Below are positions 62,038 through 64,000 of a stretch of 64,000 nucleotides of DNA, in pieces (position 1 is the stretch's first letter; every line of letters starts with the position of its first letter). The stretch covers positions 1 to 64,000 of the forward strand of contig NZ_MBEU01000030.1 of assembly GCF_001954275.1 (NCBI RefSeq). The letters run 5' to 3'. The notes beneath the pieces were generated by a model. It saw only the letters and a program-made list of their open reading frames with translations, was not told the DNA's origin and made no database searches. This DNA is from Mycobacterium sp. IS-836. Its GTDB lineage: Bacteria > Actinomycetota > Actinomycetes > Mycobacteriales > Mycobacteriaceae. A program made the position numbers and the translations under genes.

Positions 62038-62394
62038 ATGACACTTCTCAACGACATTCAGGTGTGGACCATCGCCTGCGCCTACGACCACCTCATTCCG
62101 GGTCGCGGTGTCGGCGTGCTGCTCGACGACGGCTCGCAGGTGGCACTGTTCCGGCTGGACGACGGATCAGTGCACGCGGTCGGCAACGTCGACCCGTTCT
62201 CCGGCGCGGCGGTGATCTCGCGCGGCATCGTCGGGGACCGCGGTGGCCGCGCCACCGTCCAATCCCCCATCCTCAAGCAGGCTTTCGCGCTCGAGGACGG
62301 CATTTGCCTGGACGATCCGGAGGTCTCGGTGCCGGTGTACCCGGTGCGCGTCACGGATGATCGCCTCATCGAGATCGCGCGCGTGACCCCCTGA
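62038..62394 (+). CDS. nirD: Nitrite reductase small subunit NirD
   Basis: A 118-residue Rieske-fold protein without the Rieske cysteines, as normal for NirD: WTIACAYDHLIPGRGVGVLL, AVGNVDPFSGAAVISRG and the late YPVRVTDDRLIEI. It partners NirB. ATG 62038 follows GAGGGAGGAACT, 13 nt after the nirB stop, so they are an operon. The stop is 4 nt from the convergent HTH-less TetR-like gene. Confidence 0.9.
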   Translation: MTLLNDIQVWTIACAYDHLIPGRGVGVLLDDGSQVALFRLDDGSVHAVGNVDPFSGAAVISRGIVGDRGGRATVQSPILKQAFALEDGICLDDPEVSVPVYPVRVTDDRLIEIARVTP

Positions 62395-62398
62395 TCGA

Positions 62399-62848
62399 TT
62401 AGTCGATATCCCCGACTAGGTAGCGCTGCATCGTCGGCCCGATCGCGTCAACGAGCGCGTCCACCGACATCGAGTGCAGCGGCTCGGATCGGACGCCGTA
62501 GCGCAGGATGCCCAGACCGACCAGCTGGGACGCGCACAGCGACGCCCGCACGGCGACCTTGTCGGCGCCCAGGATTTTCAGCAGCGGTCCGAAAACCGGG
62601 CCGATGAACATGCCTTGGACGATTTCGGCGGTCTTGGCCATGCCGGTCGACGCGACCGCGCTCGCAGCGAACGGGCCGCCGCCGGCGGCATCCCAGGTCG
62701 TGATCAGCATGTGCAGCGTTCGGCGGCCCACCTGATTGGCCCCGCCGGTGACGATCCGATCGATGAACTCCGGTGTGCCAAACGGCAAACGCAGCATCTT
62801 GGCGACCGGGTCAAGGAGCCCACGCGACGGCTCTTCGCGACGGGACAT
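62399..62848 (-). CDS. TetR C-terminal-domain protein lacking the HTH (Rv0258c-like)
   Basis: A 149-residue protein. Its second half, RASLCASQLVGLGILRYGVRS through IGPTMQRYLV, parallels the C-terminal ligand domain of the TetR encoded at 6514-7113 (RVELVASHLAGLAFARY, LGPTVQRYL). No helix-turn-helix precedes it: the frame starts at ATG 62848 and the CbiX gene ends 31 nt upstream. The orthologue Rv0258c has similar length, so this is a settled form, not a recent truncation. It may bind a ligand or dimerise with full TetR proteins. Confidence 0.75.
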   Translation of the reverse strand: MSRREEPSRGLLDPVAKMLRLPFGTPEFIDRIVTGGANQVGRRTLHMLITTWDAAGGGPFAASAVASTGMAKTAEIVQGMFIGPVFGPLLKILGADKVAVRASLCASQLVGLGILRYGVRSEPLHSMSVDALVDAIGPTMQRYLVGDID

Positions 62849-62879
62849 GGTGCCAGGATCACCCGTCAGCAAGCAAAGA

Positions 62880-63638
62880 TCAAGCGTTGCGAGCCTCGGC
62901 GCGCCTCGGGTGCAAGGCTTTGTGCTCCACGGATTTCGACCTCAGCCGCGGCCGTTGGCTCGGGTGCGGCACGGCCCTACGGAATCGGTTCGCGATCAAC
63001 CGCGCCAGGCCGGGATGGGTGCCGAGCGGTCGGCTGACGACGTCGGCGCCGCAATCATGGAGCCGTTGCTGAAACAGCCCGTCGGCCAACAAGTACGAGG
63101 CGACCGCGATCCGACGGGCGCCGTCGCGGCGAGCGTGCTCGACCGCCTCATGCACATAGGGACCGCCGGTGGCCGCGAAGCCCAGCGTCACCCGTGATCC
63201 GGTGAGCGCCGACAACAATGTCGCGGTGGTGTGCAGGTCCGCGCGCGCCCGGGAATCGGAGGTGCCCGCCGCACCGAGGATCACGGAATCGCCCGGACGC
63301 CAACCCGATTCCATCAGCTGGTAAAAGACAATCCGCGCGATCTCGCCGCTCGGCCCCAGCGCCGGGGTGACGACGACGTTGGAATGCCCGCTGGCCGTCA
63401 CGTGGGCGGGCAGATCGGTGCGCACGTGATATCCGCGAGACAAAAACGCCGGCACCACAATGGCGCGCCGTCCATCTGTGGCCTGCGAGAGCACCTCGCT
63501 GGGCGTGGGCCCCAACACGTCGACGAACGCCACCTGCACCGTCCGGTCCAGCAGCGTACTCACTTGCGCCGCAAGGTCTCCGATCATCGCGACGCCGCCC
63601 GGTGCGCGGGTGCCGTGTGCGGTCAGTATCAGGTTCAT
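62880..63638 (-). CDS. CbiX-type sirohydrochlorin chelatase family protein (Rv0259c-like)
   Basis: A 252-residue protein of the CbiX/SirB chelatase family. The first metal-site histidine is in LILTAHGTRAPGG and a second in LSRGYHVRTDLPAHV; the two halves repeat the same fold (later ASYLLADGLFQQR). It would insert Fe or Co into sirohydrochlorin, giving siroheme or a cobalamin precursor. Beside nirBD, siroheme supply is the natural guess. ATG 63638 overlaps the stop of the upstream regulator by 4 nt. Confidence 0.87.
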   Translation of the reverse strand: MNLILTAHGTRAPGGVAMIGDLAAQVSTLLDRTVQVAFVDVLGPTPSEVLSQATDGRRAIVVPAFLSRGYHVRTDLPAHVTASGHSNVVVTPALGPSGEIARIVFYQLMESGWRPGDSVILGAAGTSDSRARADLHTTATLLSALTGSRVTLGFAATGGPYVHEAVEHARRDGARRIAVASYLLADGLFQQRLHDCGADVVSRPLGTHPGLARLIANRFRRAVPHPSQRPRLRSKSVEHKALHPRRAEARNA

Positions 63639-64000
63639 GCCAGTCCAGCCGGTTCGTCGACGGCCAGCCGGTAGCCGCGCTTGACCACCGTCGCGACAAT
63701 GTTCCTGTCGCCCAGGGCCGTCCGCAACCGCAGCACCGCCGTGTCCACGGCGTGCGGGTCGTTGCTGGTGCCGGGCAGCACCCGTAACAGGTCGTCGCGG
63801 GCGACGACATCACCCGGCCGTTGCGCCAGCGCACGAAGGATCGCCATCCCGGACCCCGACAGCGATTTGACCGAACCGTCCACCAGAGCGCAGGTTCCCC
63901 GGATATCCACGCGGTGACCGGCGGCCTTCACGTTGCATGAGCCCAGCAGCGGCAGCTCTTCGGCGATGTGGCGGGCCAAGGCCCCCAACCGCATTCGTTC
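63635..64000 (-). CDS. HemD-type regulator, C-terminal winged-helix part (Rv0260c-like), cut by window edge
   Basis: About 121 residues of a longer protein that remains open at position 64000. The visible part is an OmpR-type DNA-binding domain: SGSGMAILRALAQRPGDVVARDDLLRVL, HAVDTAVLRLRTALGD and VVKRGYRLAV. In M. tuberculosis the orthologue (381 residues) has an N-terminal uroporphyrinogen-III-synthase-like domain, which would lie beyond the edge. It is translationally coupled to the chelatase gene and is a likely regulator of nirBD or siroheme genes. Confidence 0.83.
   Translation of the reverse strand, partial: ERMRLGALARHIAEELPLLGSCNVKAAGHRVDIRGTCALVDGSVKSLSGSGMAILRALAQRPGDVVARDDLLRVLPGTSNDPHAVDTAVLRLRTALGDRNIVATVVKRGYRLAVDEPAGLA

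Overview
The window is high-GC mycobacterial chromosome. Its gene order follows the Mycobacterium tuberculosis H37Rv block from about Rv0217c (lipW) to Rv0260c, as I remember that map. Protein sequences match those orthologues closely, and there is a mycobacterial arabinan transferase (aftD), an actinobacterial sRNA locus between fadA2 and fadE5, and no IS element. The extra lipid, ligase and regulator genes suggest a slow-growing non-tuberculous species, perhaps of the M. avium complex; I cannot name the species.

Layout. 1-291: a rearranged lipW end. 473-6510: methyltransferase, molybdopterin membrane oxidoreductase pair, lipC, a WS/DGAT-type acyltransferase and echA1. 6514-12290: species-variable genes (two TetR regulators, a membrane methyltransferase, a cutinase, an acyl-CoA synthetase with a small partner protein, a crotonase). 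12334-20074: aldehyde dehydrogenase, methyltransferase, GT4 glycosyltransferase, two large envelope membrane proteins and an acyltransferase-3 protein. 20040-22498: an AMP-forming ligase translationally coupled to a phosphotriesterase-like lactonase. 22554-25593: an ECF42-type sigma factor module with a DGPF protein and two target genes. 25663-34136: fadE4, TetR-R2lox operon, gabD1, Ddn-like reductase, acetolactate synthase, lipase maturation factor. 34222-40888: aftD, two DUF2613 peptides, lpqI and a TetR. 41130-44741: an AT-richer SIR2-NACHT gene, a probable anti-phage protein, inserted where H37Rv carries a toxin-antitoxin pair. 45070-59242: ClC channel, htdX-fabG4, fadA2, the F6-like sRNA, fadE5, a 2OG-Fe(II) oxygenase, a flavin reductase, the sdh1 operon, a PEP mutase-like gene and a small heat-shock protein. 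59457-64000: nirBD, an HTH-less TetR-like protein, a CbiX-type chelatase and the edge of a HemD-type regulator.

How parts work together. htdX, fabG4, fadA2 and fadE5 form a fatty-acid elongation/beta-oxidation neighbourhood. Similar 16-bp palindromes lie before fabG4/fadA2, before fadE5 and before the TetR gene at 40247, which points to one shared regulator. nirBD (a siroheme enzyme) lies next to a sirohydrochlorin chelatase-like gene and a uroporphyrinogen-synthase-type regulator, so nitrite reduction sits beside cofactor supply. The ECF42 module carries near-palindromic promoters matching the motif I recall for this sigma group, so its regulon can be partly read from the sequence.

The strongest candidates for something undescribed are the SIR2-NACHT protein, the two-way ECF42 promoters, the shared fad palindrome and the inverted lipW segment at the left edge.
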